Shown here piece after piece: positions 1 through 33,037 of a DNA stretch of 64,000 bases. Location: the NCBI GenBank assembly GCA_960531495.1, contig OY482846.1:35632565-35696564 (forward strand), in the 5' to 3' direction. The translations under genes and the position numbers were made by a program. The notes under the pieces are model-generated. The model was not told where the DNA came from, did no database searches, and saw only the letters and a program-made list of their open reading frames with translations. The first letter of the stretch is position 1. Each line of letters starts with the position of its first letter. Source of the stretch: Zeus faber (Eukaryota; Chordata; Actinopteri; Zeiformes; Zeidae).

Positions 1-540
1 CAAGTATTTTGGAACTATGAGGCAGTTATTTCTAAATCAATGTGATCAAAATTCTGAATGGAATCTGTTAAGAAACCAGATCATTTAGGTCCACTATTTT
101 TCAACCCTTGCCCTATTAAAATGTTGGTTCGCAAAATTGATCTGCCATAGCACAACCTTGCTGAACACATTTGACTCTATATTAGTGAGAAATGTACCCC
201 TCTGCTGCGGCTTCTCACTGTGCTTAAGGGACCATGCCGAGTTTTAGCCCTTTTACAATTAAACACATACATTTTGCGTTGTCCGTAACCGTTTTCCTGA
301 TAGCTCACATTTATTTTTATTTTTAATATAGTCTATTTTGGGGTTTTGGAATAAATAGATGAACAGATGGATCGATACTTCATTCATCCATGACTGCGTG
401 ACTGCTTCAGAGCAGCGCACATCAAAACGGGCATTCATTAATAAAAAAAAGTGAAACATTATAAACATGAAAAGATGTTTTATTTCATATAAGATTGTTT
501 TAGATTTAGAGTATGGATGAGTATATAAGATTCCAATTCA
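1..540. other. 5' flank of DHRSX, no gene seen
   Basis: AT-rich sequence with no recognisable exon or repeat. The short open frames here lack any protein similarity I can recognise. Probably upstream intergenic DNA. Confidence 0.5.
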
Positions 541-710
541 GGGACTCCCGCCCCAACTCCGACAAAACGGGTGGGGCTAAATATTCGCGACTCGCAACCG
601 CGTTAATCCAACTCATATTTAAGGAAAGTGTCCGGCAGCGCGGAACTTACAGTTCTCGTCGCACCGCCGGCGGGGGAAGACTTAGTGTGCTGCACGCAGA
701 CGGAAACAGA
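541..710 (+). promoter_or_regulatory. Putative DHRSX/ZBED1 promoter and 5' UTR
   Basis: This stretch just upstream of the DHRSX start codon is richer in CpG than the flanking AT-rich DNA, with CG-dense patches at 541-600 and 635-675. A TCGCGAC core sits at 585-591. In human, ZBED1 and DHRSX transcripts start almost together, so a shared promoter is likely here too. That is inference; no TATA box is obvious. Confidence 0.45.
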
Positions 711-22931
<22,221 letters not shown>

Positions 22932-23034
22932 GAGATCACAAATACCCCCCACACCACCCCACCCCCACAGCTGTGTAAAAGACGAGCTCCACAATCGCCA
23001 CCGCCACAATAATAATTATTTTTTTGCCTCCTTT

Positions 23035-23040
23035 AATAAA
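23035..23040 (+). terminator. Poly(A) signal of DHRSX
   Basis: AATAAA about 105 bp after the DHRSX stop codon, followed by an A-rich then T-rich stretch. Most likely the mRNA 3' end signal. Confidence 0.6.
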
Positions 23041-23674
23041 AAAAAAAATATATATATATATATATTTTTTTTTTTTTATCTAATAATTTATTTTAATTAT
23101 TAATTTAATTATTAATCATTTTAAAAGGAAACGTCCTGATCGTGGGACTTCGCCCACCAACCACCAAGAGGATGATACAGCATGGGCTTAAGGGTTAGCA
23201 TTGTTCATCCTTCCAAACCCCATTAGGTGCGGTTCCCACTTGCTGCTGCTATTTGTAGACACCATCAATAGACAAATAAATTAAAAAGAGTTTCTTCCTT
23301 GGTTGCACAGATGCCGGTATCAGATATTGATCCCATACAGGTTCTCGTTTGAGAGAATAGGCCCGATTTTAAATAAATAGGTAAATTACAATTTTAAATC
23401 AATTGTTTTAAAAGATACCAAGAAGCACATCAAACATGTCGCCCATTTTAGAATGTCTGGAGCTTGCTCGCGTACACTATAACGACCCCAAACCCCCAAA
23501 ACTACCTTTCCGTCTCTACACTGTGCAGTCGAATGGATCGGGTGGGATCCTACATCATTTGGGGGTGGCCATCGTGGGGGGAAAAAGTCGAATCTGTCTC
23601 TCCCGGAGGACCCAAAACAAACCAAAAAAAAAAATGAAGTAACTGTATTCGTAGTAATGAATTATGTTTTTGTA

Positions 23675-23930
23675 CAGGTACTCCTCACTCAACGACAGCG
23701 TTCCGTTCCTAAGACCGGGTCGTTAAGTGAATTGGTCGATAAGTGAGGACCCGTGTTATTTCACGGCAAGGGGGCGTGGCCATTGTGAACGCGAGTGTAG
23801 TGAATACTGACAGACTGAGGGAACGACACTGACACTGAGAACCGTGACGCAGTGTACAATACAGACTGGTCAGAGGGCTGGTCCTAAGTCCGAACGTTAA
23901 ACAGGTAGGTGGTTCAGTGAGGAGTACCTG
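23675..23930. mobile_element. TA-flanked MITE, full copy 1
   Basis: Begins CAGGTACTCCTCACTCAACG and ends AGTGAGGAGTACCTG, a terminal inverted repeat of about 17 bp. TA flanks both ends (23673-23674 and 23931-23932). At 256 bp with no coding capacity, it fits a mariner-type MITE. Further copies lie at 40977, 56537 and 58229. Confidence 0.75.
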
Positions 23931-26900
23931 TATTCTGTAATTATTAATGTTGATAACGTTATCTTTTTAGTCCCTCCAACCAAACAGCTGAAATCTCCTG
24001 ACGCTTTTTTTCTCTTTTCCTTTGCCACACGCCTGAACCAATAGAACGATTTGTAGGATTTCCACGCGCCTTGTCTTGTTTTTTTCGATCCGTTATTTTT
24101 CATGGTCGTTTCTTCAACACCACGTTAATATAAACATTTCTACCTGGAGTCCCTGGCCAGGTGTCAGTTGACTACCTAAAATAAGCAATTAAAGCATCCA
24201 TAAAGTATAGCATTAATTGAAAACAAGTTCAAGTTCGATAGATTATTTGTCACACACATATAATCAGGTCCAGGAAAACTGGAACAGCAATTATTCACGT
24301 GGCTTCTTCCTGTCATAGTTATGGCAGTAAATGAGGGAGAAAAGGAGAGGGATGCAACCAGGAGGGTGTTTGGGGTTTTTTCAAAGCAGGTGCACTATCA
24401 ATCGCTAGTATAGCTCTTGAAATAAAGGTTATGCATTCAGCCTTTACCGTAGTTTCCTTTATCTCGGGAGTCACTGTGGTCATTTGGTTGAGTTCAACCT
24501 TTCCTTCATCGCCGAATCTACCAAAATGTTCACAACAACGAAGCAAAGTTGTCGAAAAGATATCTTCTATATCTCCACTAAACCTCTTTCCAACCAAAGT
24601 GTGTTCAGTGGATTATTATTACGAATTGAACCCCCACCCCCACAACACAGAAATAACATGTCAGGGTAGATGTGAGAACATGACCAAAGCGAAAGTCACC
24701 GGACTCCAAGCTGGAAGCTTTTTTTTTTTTTTGTGTTGAAGCCACGCCCTACATGAACGAATGAGTTTACCGCGTTACGTTGACAAGCCCCACTCCGGGG
24801 ACGGTCTTGCAATCAGTTGCCAAAAGTGTGTATTTTTGCCGTCTCTTATTCACTGTGATGAAACATTTTATCTGTGGTGCCATAATCAAAGAAATTATAA
24901 TTATTATTATTTTTTTTTTACAATCGTAAGTGGTTTTTTTTCACATTTAAATGTGTATGTGATGCCGACAGAGCTGTGTTAAAATCATTGAAATGGAGTC
25001 ATCGGGACCAGCGTTCTACACGTGTCAAAAACATCCGGGACGAACGGGATTGTCACACTTTGTGCTTTTAAGTGTTGTAGTGGGAAACGGGTCCGCTCTG
25101 TGTGTCTCGTAAAACCACCCTGGCTGATTGTTGTTGTTATTGTTATAAAGATACAATTCTACTGTGCAGCAGTATCTCGTATTTTACATTTCGTTGAGTT
25201 TTACCACGATCGCTGCGACGATGCACTTTGTATCCTTTACGTGTCTTCGGCTCGCGCCACGTGAAGTGAGTGTTTGAGATTGTGATTTTGCCAAACGCAG
25301 CTGTTGAGAGGTGTGCGGCACCCACTGTGACATTGAAATCAGTAATAAAAGATTTTGATTTCTTACAGCCGAAAGCCCTTCAGTCTCAGTTGCCAGTCAT
25401 TTCAACACGTACCCGGGTACATGTCAGAACTGATTAACCGGTCGTGCAAACCGGTCGTAATACGGGGGATCTGTAAAACCGGGGATGAAGCTTTCTCTGT
25501 GATTCCTTTCCATCCTGTTGGAAGGCCCTTCCTGCTTCGGTTGATCGTTTTTTTTCCTTCAGCTATTGTCAAATTGTTTTTCGAGGAGGGGATGAAACGG
25601 GACAGCCCAACGCAGACGTTAGACCTGAACCGGTCAACGCCGCCCACTAGCCGGGAAAGGTTCAGAGGTTCAAATGAATCCATGACATCGGGTTTGGAAT
25701 TGTTGCGGTAAGTTCAATTTTTCGTCCGGCCCGGGAAGTCGAATATAGACACTAAGCACGCGGCCCTGTGAGATTCACGTCAAAATGTGAATGTCACTGG
25801 GATTTCCACATTATTACACCGTGTACATTTCCCTCCTGTATTCCCTTTTTATGAAGACACTTTAATGTGTATTTCAGTTTGAGGCATGTGAGGCGGCATG
25901 TCTCTGAGGTATTACCTGGACAAATCTTACGTATTCTCAATAAAATCAGCGCGTGCCCCTCCCCTACGGATACTTCAGAACAAATTCCTCGAAGGACAAA
26001 TAGGATGTAGTGTGGAGGCTATAATCCCGGGGACGGATAGATTCATCATTTGTGACGGCGGGGCGAAGCCTCTGCGAGTGGAGACATCAGCACAATTGGT
26101 GCCTCGTCCGGCCAAAAACTTCGACCGCCGGGAGAATGCCGGGTCAGAACCAGGTTCGCCAGTTCTCCTCGTCGCCTCCTTAATCATCCGCCTGACGTCG
26201 CGTTCGACTCATCGCGGACGGGCTCAGACAGCGACACGTCCACCCCCCTCCCCCCAGGGTCCGTCCCCCTGGAAACACCAACAACCTAGAGTGCCCTTGT
26301 GAGAAATAACCGTTGGCCTTCACGGTGGCGCGCCGCGCCGCTTTCATCTCGGATCGATTACGTGACACAGCGGCGATAAGGACGGTGTAAATCAACACCG
26401 CGCCGAGCCGCCCTTGACGGGGGTTGAAGGCCGCATCCCGTCGGGGCGAATCTTATTATTCCACGGCAAACATTCATTCACCGGGCAATCTGCCATGATG
26501 GGCGATAGCCGCCAGCTTGTGCACACACAGATTACTTTCCTTTTTTTCCCCTCCCTGAGGAGAATACGGGGGCTCGGGATCTGATCATTCACAAAGAAAA
26601 ACATTAAATTCAGGCGCCTCCGGAGGCTTCCCCAAAGCTCGCACGGCACAAATCCTAGATCTAAGGTAGTCGCCTTGTCACTGACTTTGCCACCGACTAC
26701 TTTAATCGAGTGACATTTACGCTCAAAACATGTATTGTCGGTGATATGTTAGACTATATATTTGTGTGTGTGTGTGTGTGAGTGAGAGAGAGAGGTTTAG
26801 TCATTTGGTGAAGGTGGGGAAAAAAACGATGACCTAACAGAAGATATTTCCAATCATGTAAATCGTCCAAATGCTTAGTCAAGGACATGGACCAAGATCG

Positions 26901-26976
26901 CCTTGAAACTCTGCAACTGCCGCCAGGCATTATCAAACTCTCTTAAAGGCCGATAAGAAATGGACGCGTGTCATGG

Positions 26977-26980
<4 letters not shown>

Positions 26981-27058
<78 letters not shown>
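26981..27058. repeat. (GT)39 microsatellite
   Basis: 78 bp of pure GT dinucleotides. Confidence 0.97.
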
Positions 27059-27063
<5 letters not shown>

Positions 27064-27992
27064 CACCAGCCAGGAGTTGCCGGCGTGCACCGAATCCCAT
27101 CCTTTGTGCTTCCTCTGGCTGCAGATGATCCATGATGTTTCTGCCCCCACGTGCCACAACACACGAGGGGGCAGCTTCACGGACACAGATTAGGCCTTAC
27201 TTTAGGCTAAATCACACGTTGAATCTGGATTTATTGAAATGGCCTTTCTTAGTCACGGTGTAAAATAGTCTCAGACTTGCCCTAGTCTGGGTTAAAACAT
27301 TTTTAGAAGGAAGATTAGAGCTAATCTCGGTCTAAGTGAAGGCTTAAAGTGAAGCTGGCCAGAGGCAGGTTTATCCGTAGATGAATGGGCGTGGCCTCCA
27401 GGGGGACCAGGTCGATCTGAGACCAGCACCAAAACCAGACCGAAGGAGCTGAATGGTCCTTAACAACCTTAGTCTAGGACTAATTCATCTTAAATAAAAT
27501 CGAGCAATGTCTCATAGAGGCATTTTTTTATTCTGGAGTTTAGTCCTGATTTAGATGAACCCCCCCCCCGTCTGCCCCAAAAATTCAAATGAACGGGCGC
27601 TCTTAAAACCATTTCCCGTGAACTTTGCGTCGTCCCCCCCGTTTCTTCACACGGTTCATCTTTCTGTTTTCTACCTCAGGAAAAATCAAAAGAAGGGGTC
27701 ATTTGGGATGTTTTCTTTTGAGGACGTAGCGTCCTCGGAGTGGGGTGAACACAGCAGCTTGGTTGCAACCCGCAGTCGTGGGATTATTTGCCACATTTCT
27801 CACAGTTGGCAGTGGATGATCATCTTGATGAAATATGTTGTTTTTTTGGGTGAGGGAAGGTGTTTCAGTGCCTCTGTGAAGGAAAGGAGCACTACATATG
27901 TCAACACCTGAGGAGGTGAGTACTGCGTCTTCATGTTTATATTCATAATTCATATGCCATCTAATAAAGGAGGGAACCTCCCTCCCCACCTG

Positions 27993-28445
27993 TGTGTATG
28001 TTTGTACAGTATGTATCTATATGTACAGTATGACTATGTATAGTATGTATTTATGTACAGTATGTATTACATATGTATGTACAGTTTGACTACATGTATG
28101 TAGATTCAAGATTCAAGAGGTTTATTCGTCACAGTATGTATGTACAGTAAGACTATGTATGTACAGTATGTATGTACAATATGAATGTATGTATGTACAG
28201 TATGTATCTACATGTACAGTATGACTGTATGCATATCTATATGTACAGTATGACTATGTATAGTATGCATTTATGTACAGTATGTATTACATATGTATGT
28301 ACATACAGTTTGACTATATGTATGTAGATTCAAGAGGTTTATTTGTCAAAGTACTGTATGTATGTATGTATGTACAGTATGACTATGTATGTACAGTATG
28401 TATGTACAATATGAATGTATGTATGAACAGTATGAATGTATGTGT
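27993..28445. repeat. GTATGTACA-rich repeat, duplicated in tandem
   Basis: Two copies of a roughly 220 bp block, the word GACTATGTATAGTATG occurring at 28032 and 28252. Each contains a scrap of the LINE-tail repeat (GATTCAAGAGGTTTATT, near 28111 and 28326). The whole is built of TATGTACAG variants. Confidence 0.8.
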
Positions 28446-29128
28446 CCTTCGGTCATCCCATCGATTAACCATTCATCCGTTCATCATGACTTGTTTTCTA
28501 TGAGCCACTCAGAATGTCAGGCACTACAACCGTAAATATATAAATATACTATACTTATATATATTATTATAGAATATAAATCTACTTTCTGCTTAATATT
28601 AGGACTTTTCCCTGTTTTAATGTCTAGAACAAATTTAGCAAAATTTCATAATTCAATAATAATGTAATTATATAATAATTATTCATTATATCAAAATGGC
28701 CAATAATACTGTAATATAAAAATAAAAGCATTTTTTTTCCACTTGGGGAGTTCATCTCTTTAAATGCCTTAAAAGTAATATTGTACATTACAGGGAATGA
28801 TGGCTGCACAACCTTGCCTCATTTTCGGATCGTTTATTTTTATGCATATGTATTTAAAATCATCCTCTGCTATTTTTTTTAATTCATAAAGGTTCAGGAA
28901 TGTTATGGTGAAAATGATTTTACTGCACTTTTAACCTCTGATAAATAACTTCTAACATCCTGGCAGTTGCACCACCCGACTTTTGTCCCATAAAACAGCC
29001 TAAATTAATTACCTTTGTTTTTTTTTTTTCTTTTTGTGGTTTGAAATTGGGGATTCTTTATTTTACACCATTTAGTTAGGAAATGAGAGTCGGACACAGG
29101 ACTGTAAACAAATGCTGTAACAGTGTTA

Positions 29129-29134
29129 TTTATT
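29129..29134 (-). terminator. Candidate poly(A) signal of SOWAHC
   Basis: AATAAA on the minus strand. The 29110-30291 stretch has no ORF and could be the SOWAHC 3' UTR. Another AATAAA lies at 29923-29928, so the true end is uncertain. Confidence 0.35.
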
Positions 29135-30291
29135 TAGCAAGTAAAGTATTGTCGCTGGCTCCTGTAACGCTCACAGGTAACACAAACTACACCCTTCCAA
29201 ATGGATCCCTACACTTGCGTAAAGTAAAATTAACAATATAAACAACCATTCGTTTAAATGTGTAGATTGCGATATAGAAAAAATAAGCCATCTATTTTTT
29301 GTCAGACATACACTGTGCAAATAAAAAAGCTCAACTATACAGACTTAAAGAATAAGTGATAAGACGTATATACAGAGTTTTCAGCATACGATGAGTACGT
29401 TTAAGTGCTGCATCAATTTCTAGAAGGAAAAGGATGCTTTGATTGAAAAGTTGTATAAGTACATATATCCCATTTAAATTGAACAGCAAAAATCATAAAA
29501 AAGATGACCATTAGTGTTTGGATAAATCGTTTGGATTAGTTCAGGACGTTGTTCAGATGCGTGACTTGGCAAAACTTGCAGTGTAAACACGGGACGGGGG
29601 AGGTGCAAAGTCTAAAAATGCTCTACAGTTTCGTTTGAGGTTGAAACTTGAGGGTGCAACGCAGCAAAACCAGAACCATGATGACAGGGCCACACGTCCC
29701 CCCTCCTCCTCAGAGCCGTGGCTCATTCAAAGCCGTGCCGAGGAAGAACGGAGCCCGATGCCAAACTAACCCATCGGAGGAGCGAGAGGAATTTCGTTTC
29801 CCCATTCACAGAGTAAACCAGCCCTTAAGAGACCTGTTGTTGTTGTTTAAAGGAACCAAAATATTCCAGTAAATCCGATCACGAAATGACTGGCGGCAGC
29901 AAGTTTTACCGGTTCAGGGGATTTTATTCGTGGCCGAGAGCTAGGAAGAGAAGCAGAACCCTGCTTAACGCTGTGCACTTGGCCCCTGCCTGCACTCTCG
30001 TGACACCCAAATCTGCCCGTGGTGATCCAGATTACCCCGACTTGGAGGAAAGAGGCTTTAGCGTCTGCTTGCACAACTTGCTTGAATAAAGGGGCCGGAG
30101 TTTTTAGGTAATTAGGGATCATAAACGAGATGATTCAAAAGTACATCTAAAGGGTTGATTAGGCCTCGCTAACGGTTCAAAGGTTTTGTAATACTGACGT
30201 CGTTAATCCAGCAGCCCCCAGCGCAGTAGTAGTAACATGGCCCACCAGCGTTAAATCAATGAATACATCCCAGACATTTGGTGAGGTGAGC

Positions 30292-32112
30292 TCAGCCAAA
30301 AAAGTAAGTTTTCGGTCTAGATCTAAGCGAGCTTTCCAAAGCGCCCCCGGGCTCATCCGACTCCCCGAAGGACGCGCTGTGGACGATCTGCGACGCCCGG
30401 AAGCGGATCTTCTGGAGTTTGGGCTTCATCCTGCTCAGGGACGACTTCCTCCTGAGCGGCTTCTGTCTGGGACGGACGCACTCCGCCCCGTCGGCGCAGT
30501 TTCCCTCGCTGTGGCCGAGGAGCCTGAGCGGCCTCAGGTTGGTCTGGAGGACCTTGGAGAGCCTCCAGCGGCCCATGTCCTCGCTGTCCGTGTTCTCCGA
30601 GTCGGAGTCCCCGTACGCCCCGATGATGTCCCGGATGTCCACCGCGGCGCCGTTGGCAAGGTACTGGCAGGCCTTTTTCCCGCTGTAGTCCCTTATCTCC
30701 ACGTCTGCGTTGTACGCCCCCACCAGGAGTTTCACCACCTCCATGTGATTGTGCATGGTCGCCAGGTGGAGGGGCGTGTAGCCGGCGCTGGACCGGGCAT
30801 CCACATCGACGGGCACGGCGTGGCACTTGGCGAAATTGACGATCAGCGCCAGCAGCTCGGGTTTGCCCTGCTTGGCGGCCCAGTGCAGGCAGGTGAAGCC
30901 GGTGACAAAGTCCCTCTTCTGGATGAGGGTGGGCTCGCTGGCGAGGAGACGGCGGAGGCTGTCCCACTCCCCGTCCGAGGCGCACATCATCCACTCGTGC
31001 TCCAGCGGGTGCAGCGTGAAGGCCGCCTCGTCCGGGTTGGAGGACGCCAGGGAGGCGGAGTCGCCGTCGCTTCGGAACGAATCTCGCTGCCTGGGGGCCA
31101 GGTGAACCGAGTTCCGCAGCCCCATCCTGCGCCTCACCTGGGGCGAGCTGTTCATCATGTGCTCAATGAAGTTTCGGCGGCTGGCCCTGGGGGTGCCGCC
31201 CTCCTCTCCCTCCGACAAACCATTCGGGTCCAAGACGGCCTCGCCCGGCCCGCCTTCCGTCTGATCGGCCCCGACGCTACGCTGGGATCCTCCGGCGGTC
31301 TGGCGTCCGGCTACCGCTCCCACAGTTGGGACCGACTCGCGTTCCCCCAGGCTGGTGGGATCTGCGGGTTCAAGCCTGCTCCCTGGGCCTCCCCCCGCCA
31401 GGTTACCTTGCCGTCCCGGTATGGGGAACGAGGACGCGTCGGCGTCCACGGGGAGGGGCGAGGCTTCGATCACAGCTATGCGGGGAATGTCGGCCGCGCC
31501 CTCCTGGACGCACGCCTCACCGCCCGCGCTCTTCCTGGTGTCAGAGCTTCTGGTGTTTCCCATGTCAAACTCGGGCTCCTCCGAAACGTCCTCCGCCGGG
31601 CGTTTAAAAGCAGGACGCTGGTGCTGCCGCTCCACCTCCACCTCCTCCTCCTCCGCCGCCACTCCCCCGGAGTCGGATCTCGCCTCGGGCGGATCAGTTC
31701 CCGGTGGGGCGCGTACCTGTGCGACGTCACTTCCGGAAGCTGAGCCGGGCGAGACGTCGCGCGGCTCACCCGCAGCCTCGTTGGCGCGCGCGGGTTCTCG
31801 CTCCTCCTCCTCCTCCTCCTTCTCCTCCTCCTCCTTCTTCTTCTTCTCCTCCTCCTTCTTCTTCTTCTTCTCCTTCTTCCTCAGGCAGACGAACTTAACT
31901 CCGTCTTCAACCTTCACCAACGCGACGTCGTCCACGCACCTCTTGAAGGCGTCCCGCGCGGCCGCCCGCCGTTCGCGCTCCTCCGGAAACAGCGGCTTGA
32001 AGTGGTCCATTAAATCCGCGTGTTTGACTCGGCCGCCCCCCTCCGCCAGCACCCGCCGGACCGCGTCTCTGCTGCACTCCGTCGCCATTGCGTTCGGAGT
32101 CAATTCATCCAT
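30292..32112 (-). CDS. sowahc: SOWAHC-type ankyrin repeat protein, intronless
   Basis: A single 606-residue frame. The N-terminal ~75 residues form a SOWAH domain (ADLMDHFKPLF and CVDDVALVKVEDG are recognisable). A Lys/Glu-rich low-complexity run follows at about 77-110. A long disordered middle leads to ankyrin repeats from about 372 to 485, with GFTCLHWAAKQG and GYTPLHLATMHNH as the two clear repeats. The basic tail (RWRLSKVL, KIRFRASQIVHS) is typical of the family. Human SOWAHC is also intronless and lies beside SEPTIN10, as here, which favours SOWAHC over SOWAHD. No enzymatic role is known. Two starts are possible: Met at 32112, or Met at 32088 (MATECSRD), which has the better context (G at -3, G at +4). 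Confidence 0.9.
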   Translation of the reverse strand: MDELTPNAMATECSRDAVRRVLAEGGGRVKHADLMDHFKPLFPEERERRAAARDAFKRCVDDVALVKVEDGVKFVCLRKKEKKKKKEEEKKKKEEEEKEEEEEEREPARANEAAGEPRDVSPGSASGSDVAQVRAPPGTDPPEARSDSGGVAAEEEEVEVERQHQRPAFKRPAEDVSEEPEFDMGNTRSSDTRKSAGGEACVQEGAADIPRIAVIEASPLPVDADASSFPIPGRQGNLAGGGPGSRLEPADPTSLGERESVPTVGAVAGRQTAGGSQRSVGADQTEGGPGEAVLDPNGLSEGEEGGTPRASRRNFIEHMMNSSPQVRRRMGLRNSVHLAPRQRDSFRSDGDSASLASSNPDEAAFTLHPLEHEWMMCASDGEWDSLRRLLASEPTLIQKRDFVTGFTCLHWAAKQGKPELLALIVNFAKCHAVPVDVDARSSAGYTPLHLATMHNHMEVVKLLVGAYNADVEIRDYSGKKACQYLANGAAVDIRDIIGAYGDSDSENTDSEDMGRWRLSKVLQTNLRPLRLLGHSEGNCADGAECVRPRQKPLRRKSSLSRMKPKLQKIRFRASQIVHSASFGESDEPGGALESSLRSRPKTYFFG

Positions 32113-33037
32113 TGATATGTTCCTTGGGAGGGGGGGGGGGGCTGTTACGCGGTCGCTTTTATGACGGCGATAGTAGTCTCATGTTGACGTCGACGTGTCC
32201 GCGCGTCCATATTCTCCACCTAAACTATCGAGTTGGTTCGAAAGAGTGGTGGTGGTGGTGGTGGTGGTGGTGGTGGTGGAGCAGCAGCAAGTGCCGGGGC
32301 GAACTTCATCCCAGTGTATTCACACTTAGTGGGTGCGAGATCCGCCAACGACTCGCTCGTCGCGAACGAACCTTTCGAGAGGACTCGGCGGGTCGAGAAG
32401 CACCGCGGCGGACGAGTCGGTCGTTTCGTGTCCGGAGAGTCGGGAACTTCGCTCCGCCACTCCGCGGTGCAAGACTTTTAGCGTCCGACCGGGGCCGCTC
32501 AGATTCAACTCTCTCCCCTTCTCACCCGTCCCGTCGTTCGTAGTCGAACGACTTTTTTTTTTTTTTTTTTTCCTAACAGTGGAAACTAATCTCGAAACGG
32601 GTGGAACCTTCCGTCTCCCGCCTCCGCCACCGGGTTCTCCGCCTCCTAGCAACCGTGCACACGTGTGACGCGTAAGGCGCCATATTGGAGCCGAGGCATA
32701 AAAAGCCGAAGCTGCTACGTACGGCCTGCCCGGGGGACGACGACCGCGGTCTCACCTGCCATTAAAATGGGTCCTGGGTGAGGGGGTCACACTCGTCGCG
32801 GGCATTAAACACAGACGCGGACGTGACGCGTGTTTATTTTGTGTAACGTCGATTACACGCTCCACGATGACCCCCCCCCCCCCCCGCCCTCTTCCACGTC
32901 ACAGTCGCCCCAGGTGACTGTGACGCAGGCGGTGCCATGTTGGAGCCAGGGAGGCTCCGTCCGTATATGGGCGGGGGACGGGCGCCTCCCGGGACAGTAG
33001 CCGGAGTGAGGACAGAGCCGAAGGGGCGGCGGCGCTG
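32113..33037. promoter_or_regulatory. Bidirectional CpG-rich promoter of SOWAHC and septin
   Basis: The two genes are head to head, about 925 bp apart, and the interval is dense in CpG. A GTGACGC-GGCG-CCATATTGGAGCC module near 32663-32691 recurs in diverged form near 32919-32949 (CTGTGACGC, GCCATGTTGGAGCC). GCGCCATATT fits a YY1 site and TGACGC resembles half a CRE. GTATATGGGCGGGGG at 32964-32978 contains a GC box. A (TGG)n run lies at 32247-32279. Motif roles are inferred by eye. Confidence 0.6.
32247..32279. repeat. (TGG)n trinucleotide repeat
   Basis: About eleven GGT/TGG units in the shared promoter interval, potentially G-quadruplex-prone. Confidence 0.9.

Larger units (their letters stand above)
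23041..29110. other. Intergenic region between DHRSX and SOWAHC
   Basis: No exon recognised on either strand. It contains a TA-flanked MITE (23675-23930), a LINE-tail-like scrap near 24232-24260, a (GT)n tract (26981-27058), a region around 27190-27560 rich in short inverted TAGTCTAGGACTAA-type words, and a tandemly duplicated ATGT-rich segment (27993-28445). Confidence 0.6.

Noticed and set aside
27993..28445. Regularly repeated blocks that might suggest a CRISPR-like array
   Set aside because: Eukaryotic ATGT microsatellite with a tandem duplication; no direct repeats with unique spacers.
30259..31743. Long plus-strand open frame (494 codons) opposite SOWAHC
   Set aside because: It is antisense to the SOWAHC frame in very GC-rich DNA, has no recognisable domain, and shadows a real gene.
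31355..32164. Second plus-strand open frame with a poly-Ser/Phe run
   Set aside because: It is the reverse reading of the Lys/Glu-rich low-complexity part of SOWAHC.
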